From Deltaproteobacteria bacterium (GTDB taxonomy: Bacteria > Myxococcota > Myxococcia > Myxococcales > JAHFDP01), in NCBI GenBank assembly GCA_023248955.1, contig JAHFDP010000002.1, forward strand, positions 65,634 to 104,592: DNA of 38,959 bases. The letters are read 5' to 3'. The notes under the pieces are model-generated. The model worked only from the letters and a program-made list of their open reading frames with translations. It did not search any database and had not been told where the DNA came from. The translations under genes and the position numbers were made by a program. Below are positions 16,478 to 24,351 of the stretch, piece by piece. Every line of letters begins with the position of its first letter. Within the stretch, counting starts at the first letter, position 1.

Positions 16478-16518
16478 TTGACCTCTGTCAGAAATAGACA
16501 TACACTTCTGACAGAGGT
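16478..16518 (+). promoter_or_regulatory. abiE promoter overlapped by a 13-bp inverted-repeat operator
   Basis: TTGACC at 16478-16483 and TACACT at 16501-16506 are separated by 17 bp and fit a sigma-70 promoter. Over them lies a perfect 13-bp inverted repeat: ACCTCTGTCAGAA at 16481-16493 and TTCTGACAGAGGT at 16506-16518, with a 12-bp spacer. Bound protein would cover both promoter boxes. The right arm also contains the AGAGG ribosome site of the GTG at 16525, so an RNA hairpin could mask it. Known AbiEi proteins repress their own operon by binding inverted repeats, so this is the likely AbiEi site. Confidence 0.72.
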
Positions 16519-16524
16519 GCTGTT

Positions 16525-17118
16525 GTGGCCCACGTCGCCGAGTCCATTCGAAAACTGATCGCGCTTAACGGCGAGGGTGCGCCCGTGATGGCGAAGCAGT
16601 TCCTCCATCTGGCGAGCAGGGCTGCCGTCGATCAGGCGCTCTCCCGGCTGTGCCGCGCCGGTGAACTCCAGCGTGCTGGGCGTGGGGTCTACGTGCGCCA
16701 GGTGACGTCTCGTTTCGGCGTACGGGCACCCTCGCCTGAGCGCGTCGTTGAAGCCCTCGCTGCGCTACGGGGAGAGACCATCGCACCGAGCGGAGCATCG
16801 ATGGCGAACGTTCTCGGGCTGACGACGCAGGTGCCGGTGCGGACCGTGTACCTGACCTCAGGCCCGACGCGGCGGCTGAAACTCGGAGCGCAGGAAATTG
16901 AGCTTCAGCACGCTCGCCCTTGGGAGTTGCTATGGCCCAAGCAGTTGGAGGGGCACGTCATCCGTGTGCTCTCGGTGCTTGGAACTGGGGAGATCGCCCA
17001 CAAGATCGGGGTCCTTCGTCAACGACTCTCACCGCGTGAACGACAGAAGGTTGCCGCTGCCAGCGTGCGGGTTCCCTCGTGGATGGCAGCACGAATGACC
17101 GCTCTTGGCCATGACTGA
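16525..17118 (+). CDS. abiEi: AbiEi-family antitoxin and autorepressor (type IV TA)
   Basis: A 197-residue protein starting at GTG with AGAGG eight bases upstream. The N-terminal 75 residues read as a winged helix (GAPVMAKQFLHLASRAAVDQ then LSRLCRAGELQRAGRGVYVR), and the rest carries RVVEALAALRGETIAPSGAS and LGLTTQVPVRTVYLTSGPTR. This layout matches AbiEi/DUF6088-type antitoxins, which bind DNA with the N-terminal domain and neutralise the AbiEii toxin without a stable complex. The gene overlaps the toxin gene by 8 bp (ATGACTGA). Autoregulation through the inverted repeat just upstream is likely. Family call is strong because both partners and the operator agree. Confidence 0.88.
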   Translation: MAHVAESIRKLIALNGEGAPVMAKQFLHLASRAAVDQALSRLCRAGELQRAGRGVYVRQVTSRFGVRAPSPERVVEALAALRGETIAPSGASMANVLGLTTQVPVRTVYLTSGPTRRLKLGAQEIELQHARPWELLWPKQLEGHVIRVLSVLGTGEIAHKIGVLRQRLSPRERQKVAAASVRVPSWMAARMTALGHD

Positions 17119-18178
17119 AGCGTTCCTCCTTCTGTCTACCGGGGACCGCCGAGAGGCGCTGGCGGTTGCAGCGTCCACGACGGGGCGACCTGCCCACCTG
17201 CTAGAAAAGGATATCTGGGTCGTGTGGACGCTCGACACGATGTTCTCGGCACCGTTCGGTGCTCACCTAGTCTTCAAGGGCGGCACGTCGCTCTCCAAGG
17301 TCTACGCCGTAATTCGCCGGTTCTCGGAAGACGTCGATCTCACCTACGACATGCGAGCGCTCGCAGGCAACCTCGTCGGACATGGGAACGAGCCGACGCC
17401 CGCCTCGACCAGTCAGGCGAAGAAATGGGGCGACAAGATCAAAGCGCTCCTCGCGGAATGGGTTTCAGGTGATGCGCTCACCACCATCAACGACGCCCTC
17501 AAAGGGGCTGGTCTGGCAGCTTCAGCAGCGCTCGATCCCACGGACGCGGCATCCATCATCGTGGACTACGACCCGGCGTCGGCGAAGTCTTTGTACACGA
17601 GTCACGCGGTCAAGCTTGAATTTGGGGCCCGCTCGACTGGTGAGCCGGCTTCCACCCACACCGTCGTGTGTGACGCCGCTGCCACTGTCCCGAGCCTCGC
17701 GTTCCCGAATGCATCGCCGCGAGTCATGCACGCCGAGAGGACCTTCTGGGAGAAGGCGACGGCGATCCACGTGTTCGCCTCAGGTGGAAAATTCCGAGGA
17801 CAGTCGAGGTTCTCTCGCCACTGGTACGACCTTATGCAACTCGACGAAACGGGCTTCGCCGAGAAGGCCCTCGGTGATCGTGATCTCGCGAAGGCGGTCG
17901 CAACGCACAAAACGGCTTTCTTTTCCGAGAGGGATGCCGCCGGGCAGGTCATCGACTACCAGCGTGCGGTCGCCGGAGGGTTGCGCCTCATGCCGGGGGA
18001 TGCCGATCTGGAGAAGCTCCGCGACGACTACGGGAGGATGGTCAGCGACGGACTCCTGTTGGATGCGGCCCTATCGTTCGATGAAGTCTTAAGTCACTGT
18101 CGCGCACTCGAAGTCCGGGCGAACGCCGCAACAACGCGTCCAGAGCAATCGGGCAGTGGCGGCAACTGGAATTTGTAG
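17111..18178 (+). CDS. abiEii: AbiEii nucleotidyltransferase toxin (type IV TA)
   Basis: A 355-residue AbiEii/AbiGii-type nucleotidyltransferase. The ATG at 17111 overlaps the end of the antitoxin gene, which couples their translation. Family motifs are all visible: LEKDIWVVWTLD near residue 30, the nucleotide-binding FKGGTSLSK, and the catalytic RRFSEDVDLTYD at about 80. These are followed by a helical C-terminal region with ARTFWEKATAI-like segments. In related systems the toxin transfers nucleotides to tRNA and stops growth, giving abortive phage defence or plasmid stability. Key residues look intact, so it is probably active. The substrate of this copy is unknown. Confidence 0.92.
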   Translation: MTEAFLLLSTGDRREALAVAASTTGRPAHLLEKDIWVVWTLDTMFSAPFGAHLVFKGGTSLSKVYAVIRRFSEDVDLTYDMRALAGNLVGHGNEPTPASTSQAKKWGDKIKALLAEWVSGDALTTINDALKGAGLAASAALDPTDAASIIVDYDPASAKSLYTSHAVKLEFGARSTGEPASTHTVVCDAAATVPSLAFPNASPRVMHAERTFWEKATAIHVFASGGKFRGQSRFSRHWYDLMQLDETGFAEKALGDRDLAKAVATHKTAFFSERDAAGQVIDYQRAVAGGLRLMPGDADLEKLRDDYGRMVSDGLLLDAALSFDEVLSHCRALEVRANAATTRPEQSGSGGNWNL

Positions 18179-18318
18179 CCCTTTCCTTTCGCGGGTCGGC
18201 CACGACCGGGCGAACTTCGCCGTGCTCCCGCGGCTTGTCTCCTCGCGACAACGATCAGCTCGGAGACCCGCTGCCGGGCGGACGTTCTCTCGTGTGTTAT
18301 CCGCCCAGCATTTACCGC

Positions 18319-18353
18319 TATACTGCTTGATCTTATTTCAATCCCTCTCGGAG
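18319..18353 (+). promoter_or_regulatory. Probable -10 box and ribosome site of the RCC1 lipoprotein gene
   Basis: TATACT at 18319-18324 is a good -10 box, with no convincing -35 at 16-18 bp upstream. GGAG at 18350-18353 lies seven bases before a TTG codon at 18361, which supports TTG as the start of the large lipoprotein gene: the lipoprotein signal begins there, and no ATG or GTG lies between. Confidence 0.42.
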
Positions 18354-18360
18354 AACGCAA

Positions 18361-21300
18361 TTGGCTCGAAGGCGCGCATTTCTCTGTCTCTTGGTTTGCC
18401 TCACCGCCTGCCGAAGCACGTCGCTCCACAAGACGCACCTCTCGATTGCGGTTAACCCGACCGTACTCAACTTTGGCAAGGTCGCACCGGAGACGAGCAA
18501 GACGCTCTCGGTCACCATCACCAACGATGGCCAGAGCACGGTGCACGTTTCCCATGTCACGACCGTCTTCGACACGCGCGGGGCGTTCCGGGTCGGCACG
18601 GTGCCGAACGACCTCAAGGCGCTTGACCAAGGTGCGACCGTCAGCCTCTCGGTGACCTACCAGGCGCCCAAGGCCGAAGGCGGCGACGGTGCGACGCTGG
18701 AGCTCACCACCGACATCGACGGCACGCCGCAAGTCGGCGTCTCGCTCGACGGCCAGTCGGTGCAGCCGTGCGGGTCCGACCAGCTCGACTGCGGCGGTAC
18801 CTGCGTGCACTTCAAGACCGACACCACCAACTGTGGCGACTGCAACGTCAAGTGCGCTGTAGGCGATCTCTGCGAGAGTGGCCGTTGCGTAGCGCCGTCC
18901 TGCACGGACGGCATCCAAAACGGCGACGAGACGGGCATCGACTGCGGTGGAAGCTGTAAGCCGTGTGGCGACGGACTGGGCTGTAAGATTCCGAAGGACT
19001 GCACGTCGCAGCTCTGCAGCGCTCTTGTCTGCACGGCGAAGCCCACGCTCTCGGTCGTCTCCGCATCCGCGGCAAACGATGGGAGCCCGATCACGTTCGC
19101 GGCCACGCTCAACGCGGCCATCGGGGTGGACGTCACCTTCGTTGCCGCGACTCAGGATGGCACCGCGAAGGCCGGCGTCGATTACGTGGGTCTGTCGGCG
19201 ACCCAGACGATCGTCGCGGGTACCACCTCGGCGACCATCTCCATTCTGACCACCGCCGTTGCAGCGTGGCACCCGGACCTGGCGTTCACGTTGGCGATAG
19301 CGAACCCGACCAACGCAGTGCTCGGTAATGCGGTTGGGACAGGCACTATCCACGCCTCGCTGCCGCAGCCGCCGACGGTCACCTACACCACCCCGGTCAC
19401 CTACACCGTGGGGCAGGCCATCGTGCCCGATGCGCCGACGCTCACGGGCGGCGCCGCGGCAACGAGCTTTGCGATCGCGCCGACACTGCCGTCGGGGCTG
19501 AGCATCGACGCGAGCACCGGCGTCATCAGCGGAACCCCCACGGCCGTGGCCGCGCAGGCGACCTACACGGTGACGGCGAAGAACAGCGGGGGCAGCACCG
19601 CTACCGCCTTCGTGATCACCGTGATCGCGCTAACGCCGACCCTCACGAGCCTCACCCCCAGCTCGGCTACGGCGAGCGGAAGTGGCTTCACGCTCACGGT
19701 GACCGGAACGAATTTTCTCTCCACCTCGACCGTGAGATGGGCCGGCTCCGGGCGGACGACCAGCTACGTGTCGAGCACAGAGCTCACGGTGGCGATCGCC
19801 CCATCGGATCTGGCGACGGCGGGCTCCTTCAGCGTGACGGTCACCACGCCCGGCGGCGGGACGAGCGAGGCGCAGCCCTTCTCGGTGAACAACCCGACTC
19901 CGACGACCAGCAGCTTGAGCCCAAGCTCGGCGGCGCTCGGTGCCTCGGCGCTCACGCTGACCGTGACCGGCACGAACTTCGTTTCCACCTCGACCGTGAA
20001 TTGGGCCGGCTCCGGGCGGACGACCAGCTACGTGTCGAGCATACAGCTCACGGCGGCGATCACCGCATCGGATCTGTCAACGGCGGGGTCCTTCAGCGTA
20101 ACGGTTACGAACCCGACGCCAGGAGGTGGAACGAGCGGCGGGCAGCCGTTTACGGTGACTGCGGTTTCAGTGAACGCGGTTTCATACGTGACAGGGGGCG
20201 CCGGCGCGCTCGCCGCGAGCTGGGGCGACACCTGCGCGCTGGTGAACGGCGGGGTGCAGTGCTGGGGGTTTAACGACTACGGCGCTCTCGGAAACAACTC
20301 CGCCGGGAGCCTCGTCCCCGTGCAGGTCGATGGCCTCACGAGCGGCGTGAAAGCGATCGCCGCGGGCGTCAGCCACACCTGCGCGCTGGTGAACGGCGGG
20401 GTGCTGTGCTGGGGGTACAACGGCTTCGGCCAGCTCGGCAACAACTCCACTACCATTAGCCAGATGCCCGTCCAGGTCTATGGCCTCACGAGCGGCGTGC
20501 AGGCGATCACCACTTACGCCTACTACACCTGCGCACTGGTGAACGGCCGGGTGCTGTGCTGGGGGTTAAACGACTTCGGCCAGCTCGGCAACAACTCCAC
20601 CACCAATAGCCAGATGCCCGTCCAGGTCTATGGCCTCACGAACGGGGTGCAAGCGATCGCCGCGGGCGGCGTGCACGCCTGCGCGCTGGTGAACGGCGGG
20701 GTGCAGTGCTGGGGGGACAACGCCTACGGCGTGCTCGGCAACAACTCCGTCACCGAGAGCCACGTCCCCGTGCAGGTCGTAGGTCTAACCAAGGGGCTTT
20801 TGGCAATGAGAACGGCGGGGTTTGGCCGCCACAGCTGCGCCATCGTGAACGGCGGTATGCAGTGCTGGGGCGACAACAGCCACGGTGAGCTCGGCGACAA
20901 CACCTCCACGCCACGCAACATCCCGACCAAGGTTATCGGGCTCACAGGCGGTGTTCAGAGTGTGGGCGCTGGGAATTCTGCGACATGCGCCGTCGTCAAT
21001 GGCGGCGTTCAGTGCTGGGGGAAAGGGTCCAACGGTCAGCTTGGAAATGGCACCACCACGGACAGCGCTGTGCCAGTTCAGGTTTTAGGGCTCACGGCCG
21101 GTGCCCAAGCGGTTCGCGTGGGTATCTCCCATTCCTGTGCGCTCGTAAACGGCGGCGTTCAATGTTGGGGCAGCAACGGGAAGGGCCAGCTCGGAAACAA
21201 CTCTTATAGCGACAGCAACATTCCGGTAACCGTTTCTGGGCTAGCCGGCGCTTCGGCGGTCTCGGCGGGCAACGCTTTTAGCTGTGCGCTCGTGAACGGC

Positions 21301-21843
21301 GGCGTTCGATGTTGGGGCGCTAACGGCAGCGGCCAGCTCGGCAACAACTCAACGACCGGAAGTCCCGTTCCGGTGCAGGTGCTTGGACTTTCGACTGGAG
21401 TCTTCGCAATGGAGGTCGGATATGCTTCTGCCTGTGCCGTCGTCAATGGCGGCGCGCAGTGCTGGGGCGTGGGTGGCATGCTCGGCAACAACAGCACGGC
21501 GGATAGTCCTGTACCGGTTCAGGTCAACGGTCTCGCGAGCGGAGTAGGAGCCGTTTTCATGGGCAGCGAAACAGGTTGCGCGCTGGTCAACGGCGGCGTC
21601 CAATGCTGGGGTGGAAATGACTACGGAGGACTCGGCAACAACACGACGACGGGCAGCACCGTTCCCGTCCAGGTCGTAGGTCTCACGGGCGGCGCGTGGG
21701 ACTACGGCGGCAGCGGCCTCTATCATAACTGCGCGCTGGTGAATGGTGGCGCCCAATGCTGGGGCTTTGCGGTGAGTGGTGCTCTTGGCAACAACAGCAC
21801 GGCCGATGCACACGTCCCCGTCACGGTCTACCCGTTCCAGTAG
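18361..21843 (+). CDS. Large RCC1-repeat surface lipoprotein
   Basis: A 1160-residue lipoprotein (LTAC lipobox, Cys17) starting at TTG. Domains in order: an abnormal-spindle/Hydin-like beta domain (about 25-135, VNPTVLNFGKVAPETSKTLS), a Cys-rich segment with NCGDCNVKC and IDCGGSCKPCG (about 135-225), and a Calx-beta-like domain (DGTAKAGVDYVGLS). Next are a putative-Ig domain (TPTAVAAQATYTVTAKNSGG) and two TIG/IPT domains. Last come eleven RCC1-like repeats of about 50 residues, each with CALVNGGVQCWG...G.LGNN and PVQV.GL. RCC1 repeats fold as beta-propellers; eleven could form one and a half or two blades sets. Myxococcota have many such surface proteins of unknown function. The gene stands alone between two AbiE-like modules and may be older chromosome or cargo. 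Adhesion or ligand binding is inference. Confidence 0.86.
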   Translation: MARRRAFLCLLVCLTACRSTSLHKTHLSIAVNPTVLNFGKVAPETSKTLSVTITNDGQSTVHVSHVTTVFDTRGAFRVGTVPNDLKALDQGATVSLSVTYQAPKAEGGDGATLELTTDIDGTPQVGVSLDGQSVQPCGSDQLDCGGTCVHFKTDTTNCGDCNVKCAVGDLCESGRCVAPSCTDGIQNGDETGIDCGGSCKPCGDGLGCKIPKDCTSQLCSALVCTAKPTLSVVSASAANDGSPITFAATLNAAIGVDVTFVAATQDGTAKAGVDYVGLSATQTIVAGTTSATISILTTAVAAWHPDLAFTLAIANPTNAVLGNAVGTGTIHASLPQPPTVTYTTPVTYTVGQAIVPDAPTLTGGAAATSFAIAPTLPSGLSIDASTGVISGTPTAVAAQATYTVTAKNSGGSTATAFVITVIALTPTLTSLTPSSATASGSGFTLTVTGTNFLSTSTVRWAGSGRTTSYVSSTELTVAIAPSDLATAGSFSVTVTTPGGGTSEAQPFSVNNPTPTTSSLSPSSAALGASALTLTVTGTNFVSTSTVNWAGSGRTTSYVSSIQLTAAITASDLSTAGSFSVTVTNPTPGGGTSGGQPFTVTAVSVNAVSYVTGGAGALAASWGDTCALVNGGVQCWGFNDYGALGNNSAGSLVPVQVDGLTSGVKAIAAGVSHTCALVNGGVLCWGYNGFGQLGNNSTTISQMPVQVYGLTSGVQAITTYAYYTCALVNGRVLCWGLNDFGQLGNNSTTNSQMPVQVYGLTNGVQAIAAGGVHACALVNGGVQCWGDNAYGVLGNNSVTESHVPVQVVGLTKGLLAMRTAGFGRHSCAIVNGGMQCWGDNSHGELGDNTSTPRNIPTKVIGLTGGVQSVGAGNSATCAVVNGGVQCWGKGSNGQLGNGTTTDSAVPVQVLGLTAGAQAVRVGISHSCALVNGGVQCWGSNGKGQLGNNSYSDSNIPVTVSGLAGASAVSAGNAFSCALVNGGVRCWGANGSGQLGNNSTTGSPVPVQVLGLSTGVFAMEVGYASACAVVNGGAQCWGVGGMLGNNSTADSPVPVQVNGLASGVGAVFMGSETGCALVNGGVQCWGGNDYGGLGNNTTTGSTVPVQVVGLTGGAWDYGGSGLYHNCALVNGGAQCWGFAVSGALGNNSTADAHVPVTVYPFQ
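19732..20120 (+). repeat. Two near-identical TIG-domain DNA repeats
   Basis: About 110 bp starting near 19732 recur starting near 19996, with only scattered differences (for example GGGCCGGCTCCGGGCGGACG is identical in both). Each copy encodes the core of a TIG/IPT domain (WAGSGRTTSYVSS...). The high DNA identity points to a recent in-gene duplication or gene conversion. Confidence 0.75.
20215..21843 (+). repeat. Eleven tandem RCC1-coding repeats, period about 150 bp
   Basis: The TGCTGGGG codons of the CWG motif recur at about 20260, 20407, 20557 and 20707 and onward. The first four units are close to identical in DNA (GTGAACGGCGGGGTGCAGTG and variants), with units two and three nearly the same across most of their length. 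Later units differ at third positions (AACGGCGGCGTTCAG style). The pattern suggests recent expansion at the 5' side of the array. Confidence 0.8.
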
Positions 21844-21847
21844 CCGC

Positions 21848-21862
21848 GCTCTCCGGGAGAGC
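21848..21862 (+). terminator. Hairpin directly after the RCC1 gene
   Basis: GCTCTCCGGGAGAGC is a perfect dyad (6-bp GC-rich stem, 3-base loop) starting five bases after the stop codon. There is no T-run, so it is at best a weak intrinsic terminator; protection of the mRNA end is also possible. Confidence 0.35.
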
Positions 21863-21918
21863 AGCATTCACGTGGAGGCGTTGGACGCTCGCTTCGCCAA
21901 CGCGACGCCGAGGAAAAA

Positions 21919-22062
21919 GTGCACCCGATCGAAAGTGATCCGAAGGCAGGTTGTAAAAGTGTCCGCTTCAAGGATCAGCGGGATATCGAGCGCCAGGCTT
22001 CGCTCCGGCGCCTCTCTCAGATGACCGAGGATTTCGGCGGTTACGATCGCGAATCGAAATAA
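21919..22062 (+). pseudogene. Possible remnant of the antitoxin paired with the truncated PIN toxin
   Basis: A 47-codon frame from a GTG at 21919 to TAA at 22060-22062 ends in RRLSQMTEDFGGYDRESK, 14 bp before the PIN fragment. Excisionase-like antitoxins placed before PIN toxins often end in a similar helical stretch with a YD motif, so this may be the surviving C-terminal part of one. There is no N-terminal HTH and no clear ribosome site, and the frame is open further upstream. It is weak evidence by itself; position is the main argument. Confidence 0.3.
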
Positions 22063-22076
22063 GCGCGGCGGCTCGA

Positions 22077-22256
22077 ATGATCCCCGCGCCATTCAGAGTC
22101 GTCCTCGATGCGAACGTGCTTTATCCATTCACGTTGAGAGACACGCTTCTGCGGGCTGCCGCGAACGACTTCTTTCAGGTGCATTGGTCCGAAGCGATCC
22201 TCGACGAGACGACGGGAAATCTCGTAGCGAACGGCATCATGAGCTCCCGCTTCTGA
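22077..22256 (+). pseudogene. Truncated PIN-domain (VapC-like) toxin
   Basis: The 59-residue frame starts MIPAPFRVVLDANVLYPFTL, which carries the first PIN catalytic Asp (VVLDANVLYP), and continues into RDTLLRAAANDFFQVHWSEAI with the second acidic region (LDETTGNL). It then stops at TGA after ANGIMSSRF, where a full PIN domain needs another 80-120 residues with two more acidic sites. The end coincides with the operator region of the next gene pair, so an insertion or deletion probably removed the rest. Too short to be an active RNase. Confidence 0.7.
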
Positions 22257-22257
22257 C

Positions 22258-22315
22258 CAACATGTTGCCGAAATCACAATATTGTTTATGATGGACAACA
22301 TGCCAATAATTGGCA
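22258..22315 (+). promoter_or_regulatory. Palindrome-rich promoter of the second AbiE-like pair
   Basis: Three dyads are packed together: CAACATGTTG at 22258-22267, ACAATATTGT at 22276-22285, and TGCCAA/TTGGCA at 22301-22315 around TAA. CATGTTG at 22261 also pairs with CAACATG at 22296-22302. TTGCCG at 22265-22270 and TATGAT at 22287-22292, 16 bp apart, fit a promoter. Its start point would fall at about 22299-22300, on an ATG, so the message could be leaderless. Autoregulation by the downstream HTH protein is inferred. Confidence 0.48.
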
Positions 22316-23343
22316 ACACTCTATTCAGGGATGGCCTCGAAGAGCTGCGCCAGCGTCTGCCTAGCGGGTGGAAAGTCGGTGAAGCGATCAGTCGCGGCCG
22401 ACGTGGAGCAGACATCTGTGCCAAGATCACCGCTCCCGATCGAAGGACCGCTACGCTCAGTGTAGCGGTCCGAGCGCAGCTCGACCCGCGAAGTGCCCTG
22501 GGCCTCATCGCCCAACTCCGAGAAGATCGAGTCGTAGCTCCCTTGGTCGTAACCCGGCATGTGAGCCTTTCGGTTCGCGATCGCCTTCGAGGGGCTGACG
22601 TTAACTTCGTGGACCTGACGGGGAACGTTCGCGTGGTCGTCGAAAACCCGGGCCTGTTCATCGAGGCACAGGGCGCCCAGAAGAATCCCGACCGCAAGCA
22701 GAGACCCACTCGGTCGCTCCGTGGAGCGAAGGCGGGTCGCGTCGTTCGGGCGCTGATCGACTTTCGCCAGGCGCTCGGTGTCCGCGCGCTTGCCACTCGA
22801 GCTGGAGTCGATGCGGGCTACGCTTCTCGCATCTTGGCGCTCCTCGATTCGGAAGCCCTCATCACGCGAGTTGGTCGTGGGCAGATCGAACATGTCGATT
22901 GGGTGCGGCTACTCCGACGATGGGCGGAGGACGCCCCGTTTGAGTCGCGCGGGCGCGTTCTCTCGTTCCTCGAGCCGCGTGGGCTCCCGGTGCTGCTCGA
23001 GAAACTTGCGAAGAGCAAGATTCGGTATGGAGTGACGGCCTCGCTGGCGGCGGTGAGGATCGCGCCTGTTGCGCCAAGTCGTCTCGCGACCGTGTACGTG
23101 ACGGATGCGCGCATCGCAACACAACGGCTTGGTCTCCGCATGGTTGAGACCGGTGCGAACGTCTTTCTTGTCGAGACGAACGACGAAGGCGTTTTCGAGC
23201 GATCCGAAGTGAAAGAAGGCGTCACCTACACGGCTCCCAGCCAGATTGCCGCGGACCTTCTCACGAGCCCTGGTCGTGGGCCGTCGGAAGGCGAGGAGTT
23301 GATCTCGTGGATGACGCAAAACGAGGAGGCTTGGCGTGGATGA
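22300..23343 (+). CDS. AbiEi-like HTH antitoxin with nuclease-like N-terminal domain
   Basis: About 347 residues; ATGs at 22288 and 22291 or a TTG at 22282 would add four to six residues. The first 130 residues resemble a PD-(D/E)XK-like fold and contain the conserved VNFVDLTGNVRVVV and GLFIEAQGAQKNP. A winged helix follows (VRALATRAGVDAGYASRILA). The C-terminal half holds RYGVTASLAAVRIAP and TGANVFLVETND, then PSQIAADLLTSPGRGPSEGE and a final WMTQNEEAWRG. This is a widespread bacterial family usually placed with AbiEi-type antitoxins and paired with a nucleotidyltransferase. The gene overlaps its partner by 8 bp (GTGGATGA), mirroring the overlap of the first pair. It probably represses its own promoter. 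Whether the N-terminal domain still cuts DNA is unknown; I see no certain catalytic triad. Confidence 0.75.
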   Translation: MPIIGNTLFRDGLEELRQRLPSGWKVGEAISRGRRGADICAKITAPDRRTATLSVAVRAQLDPRSALGLIAQLREDRVVAPLVVTRHVSLSVRDRLRGADVNFVDLTGNVRVVVENPGLFIEAQGAQKNPDRKQRPTRSLRGAKAGRVVRALIDFRQALGVRALATRAGVDAGYASRILALLDSEALITRVGRGQIEHVDWVRLLRRWAEDAPFESRGRVLSFLEPRGLPVLLEKLAKSKIRYGVTASLAAVRIAPVAPSRLATVYVTDARIATQRLGLRMVETGANVFLVETNDEGVFERSEVKEGVTYTAPSQIAADLLTSPGRGPSEGEELISWMTQNEEAWRG

Positions 23344-24157
23344 GCTCTACGTGGTCGCGCGCCGTGTTCTCCTCGATGCGCTGGACGCCCTGGGCAGTCA
23401 TCGCAACGCCGTGATCCTTGTTGGGGCTCAGGCGATCTATCTCCGCGTCGGGGAGGCCAATCTGGCCGTTGCGCCATTCACGACAGATGGGGATCTCGCG
23501 CTAGATCCGTCTCTCCTTGCAGAAGTCCCGCCACTTGAACAGGTCTTGACGGCGGCTGGCTTCTTGCCGAAGGCCAAGGACTCGGTGGGAATTTGGATCA
23601 CGCAACGGCACACGGCCGCGAATCCGAGGACACCCGTCCAGATCGATCTTCTCGTGCCTGCCTCGGTGAGCCCGGGAACTGGACGCCGGGCCGCTCGGCT
23701 CGTCGGGCACGACGCACGCAGCGCACGGATCGTCAAGGGCCTCGAGGGCGCGGTGGTTGATGCTGAGGTGATGCGCATCGGCGCCTTGGAAGAGAGCGAT
23801 GGCCGCGCCCACGACATCCGTGTCGCTGGGCCGGCTGCCCTCCTTGTCGCCAAGATGCACAAGATCGGCGAGCGCGAGGGCACGCTTCGCCAGAACGATA
23901 AGGACGCGCTCGATGTCCTCCGCATTCTGCGCGGCACGAGCACCGAAGAGCTTGGAGAGCGGTATCGGCGCCTCTTGGCGGACCCACGATCCGCCGACGC
24001 CGCGTCAACGGGTCTCGATCTGCTTCGCGGCCAGTTTGCTCGAAGGGCTGGTGTCGGAGTCGAAATGGCAATCCGGTCTGCCGGGCCGCTCGCCAGCGCC
24101 GACGACCTGGCGGCTTCCTCCGAACTGCTCGCGAACGATCTCCTCGAACTGCTTTAA
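23336..24157 (+). CDS. AbiEii-like nucleotidyltransferase, putative toxin of the second pair
   Basis: A 273-residue protein starting at the GTG that overlaps the upstream stop codon. It has the nucleotidyltransferase signatures VILVGAQAIYLRVGE (about 25-40) and FTTDGDLALD (about 50-60, with catalytic Asp residues), followed by IDLLVPA with a third acidic residue. A helical part follows with AGPAALLVAKMHKIGER and NDKDALDVLRIL, typical of this group. This type occurs with the HTH partner upstream in many genomes, and by analogy with AbiEii it may modify tRNA or another RNA. The fold call is good; toxicity is inferred from context. It is more distant from the first AbiEii than the shared motifs suggest, so the pair is likely an independent module rather than a duplication. 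Confidence 0.78.
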   Translation: MDELYVVARRVLLDALDALGSHRNAVILVGAQAIYLRVGEANLAVAPFTTDGDLALDPSLLAEVPPLEQVLTAAGFLPKAKDSVGIWITQRHTAANPRTPVQIDLLVPASVSPGTGRRAARLVGHDARSARIVKGLEGAVVDAEVMRIGALEESDGRAHDIRVAGPAALLVAKMHKIGEREGTLRQNDKDALDVLRILRGTSTEELGERYRRLLADPRSADAASTGLDLLRGQFARRAGVGVEMAIRSAGPLASADDLAASSELLANDLLELL

Positions 24158-24310
24158 GAAGAGCTGACGGACGTTTTTAGCTACGAAGCACGCGAACAGC
24201 CGCCTCGAGTTCCTCGGAATTCAACACCGTTCAACTTGAATTCCGCACGATTCCACGCCGTTCACGGAGAGCTTGCGGAGACGGTTTTTCGCGTGAAATA
24301 GGCACTGAAC

Positions 24311-24351
24311 TTGACTTATCGTGTATAAGATAATTATCGTGTACAAGATAA
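24311..24351 (+). promoter_or_regulatory. Two abutting 18-bp operator-like repeats ending at a start codon
   Basis: TTATCGTGTATAAGATAA at 24316-24333 is followed without a gap by TTATCGTGTACAAGATAA at 24334-24351, identical at 17 of 18 positions. Each unit is itself an imperfect dyad (TTATC/GATAA). TTGACT at 24311-24316 could be a -35 box, with a -10 inside the repeats. The second unit ends on the base before the ATG at 24352, leaving no room for a normal ribosome site. The site is AT-rich against the surrounding DNA. Probably the autoregulatory operator of the next gene. Confidence 0.62.

Noticed and set aside
16150-16608. 152-codon minus-strand frame near the abiE promoter
   Set aside because: It runs through the operator and into abiEi, has no ribosome site, and no family resemblance.
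18094-19353. 419-codon minus-strand frame across the abiEii end and the RCC1 gene
   Set aside because: Composition is Arg-rich and repetitive, the typical shadow of the opposite strand; both overlapping genes are well supported.
20215-21843. CRISPR-like periodic repeats
   Set aside because: The period is about 150 bp with no spacers and the units encode RCC1 domains.
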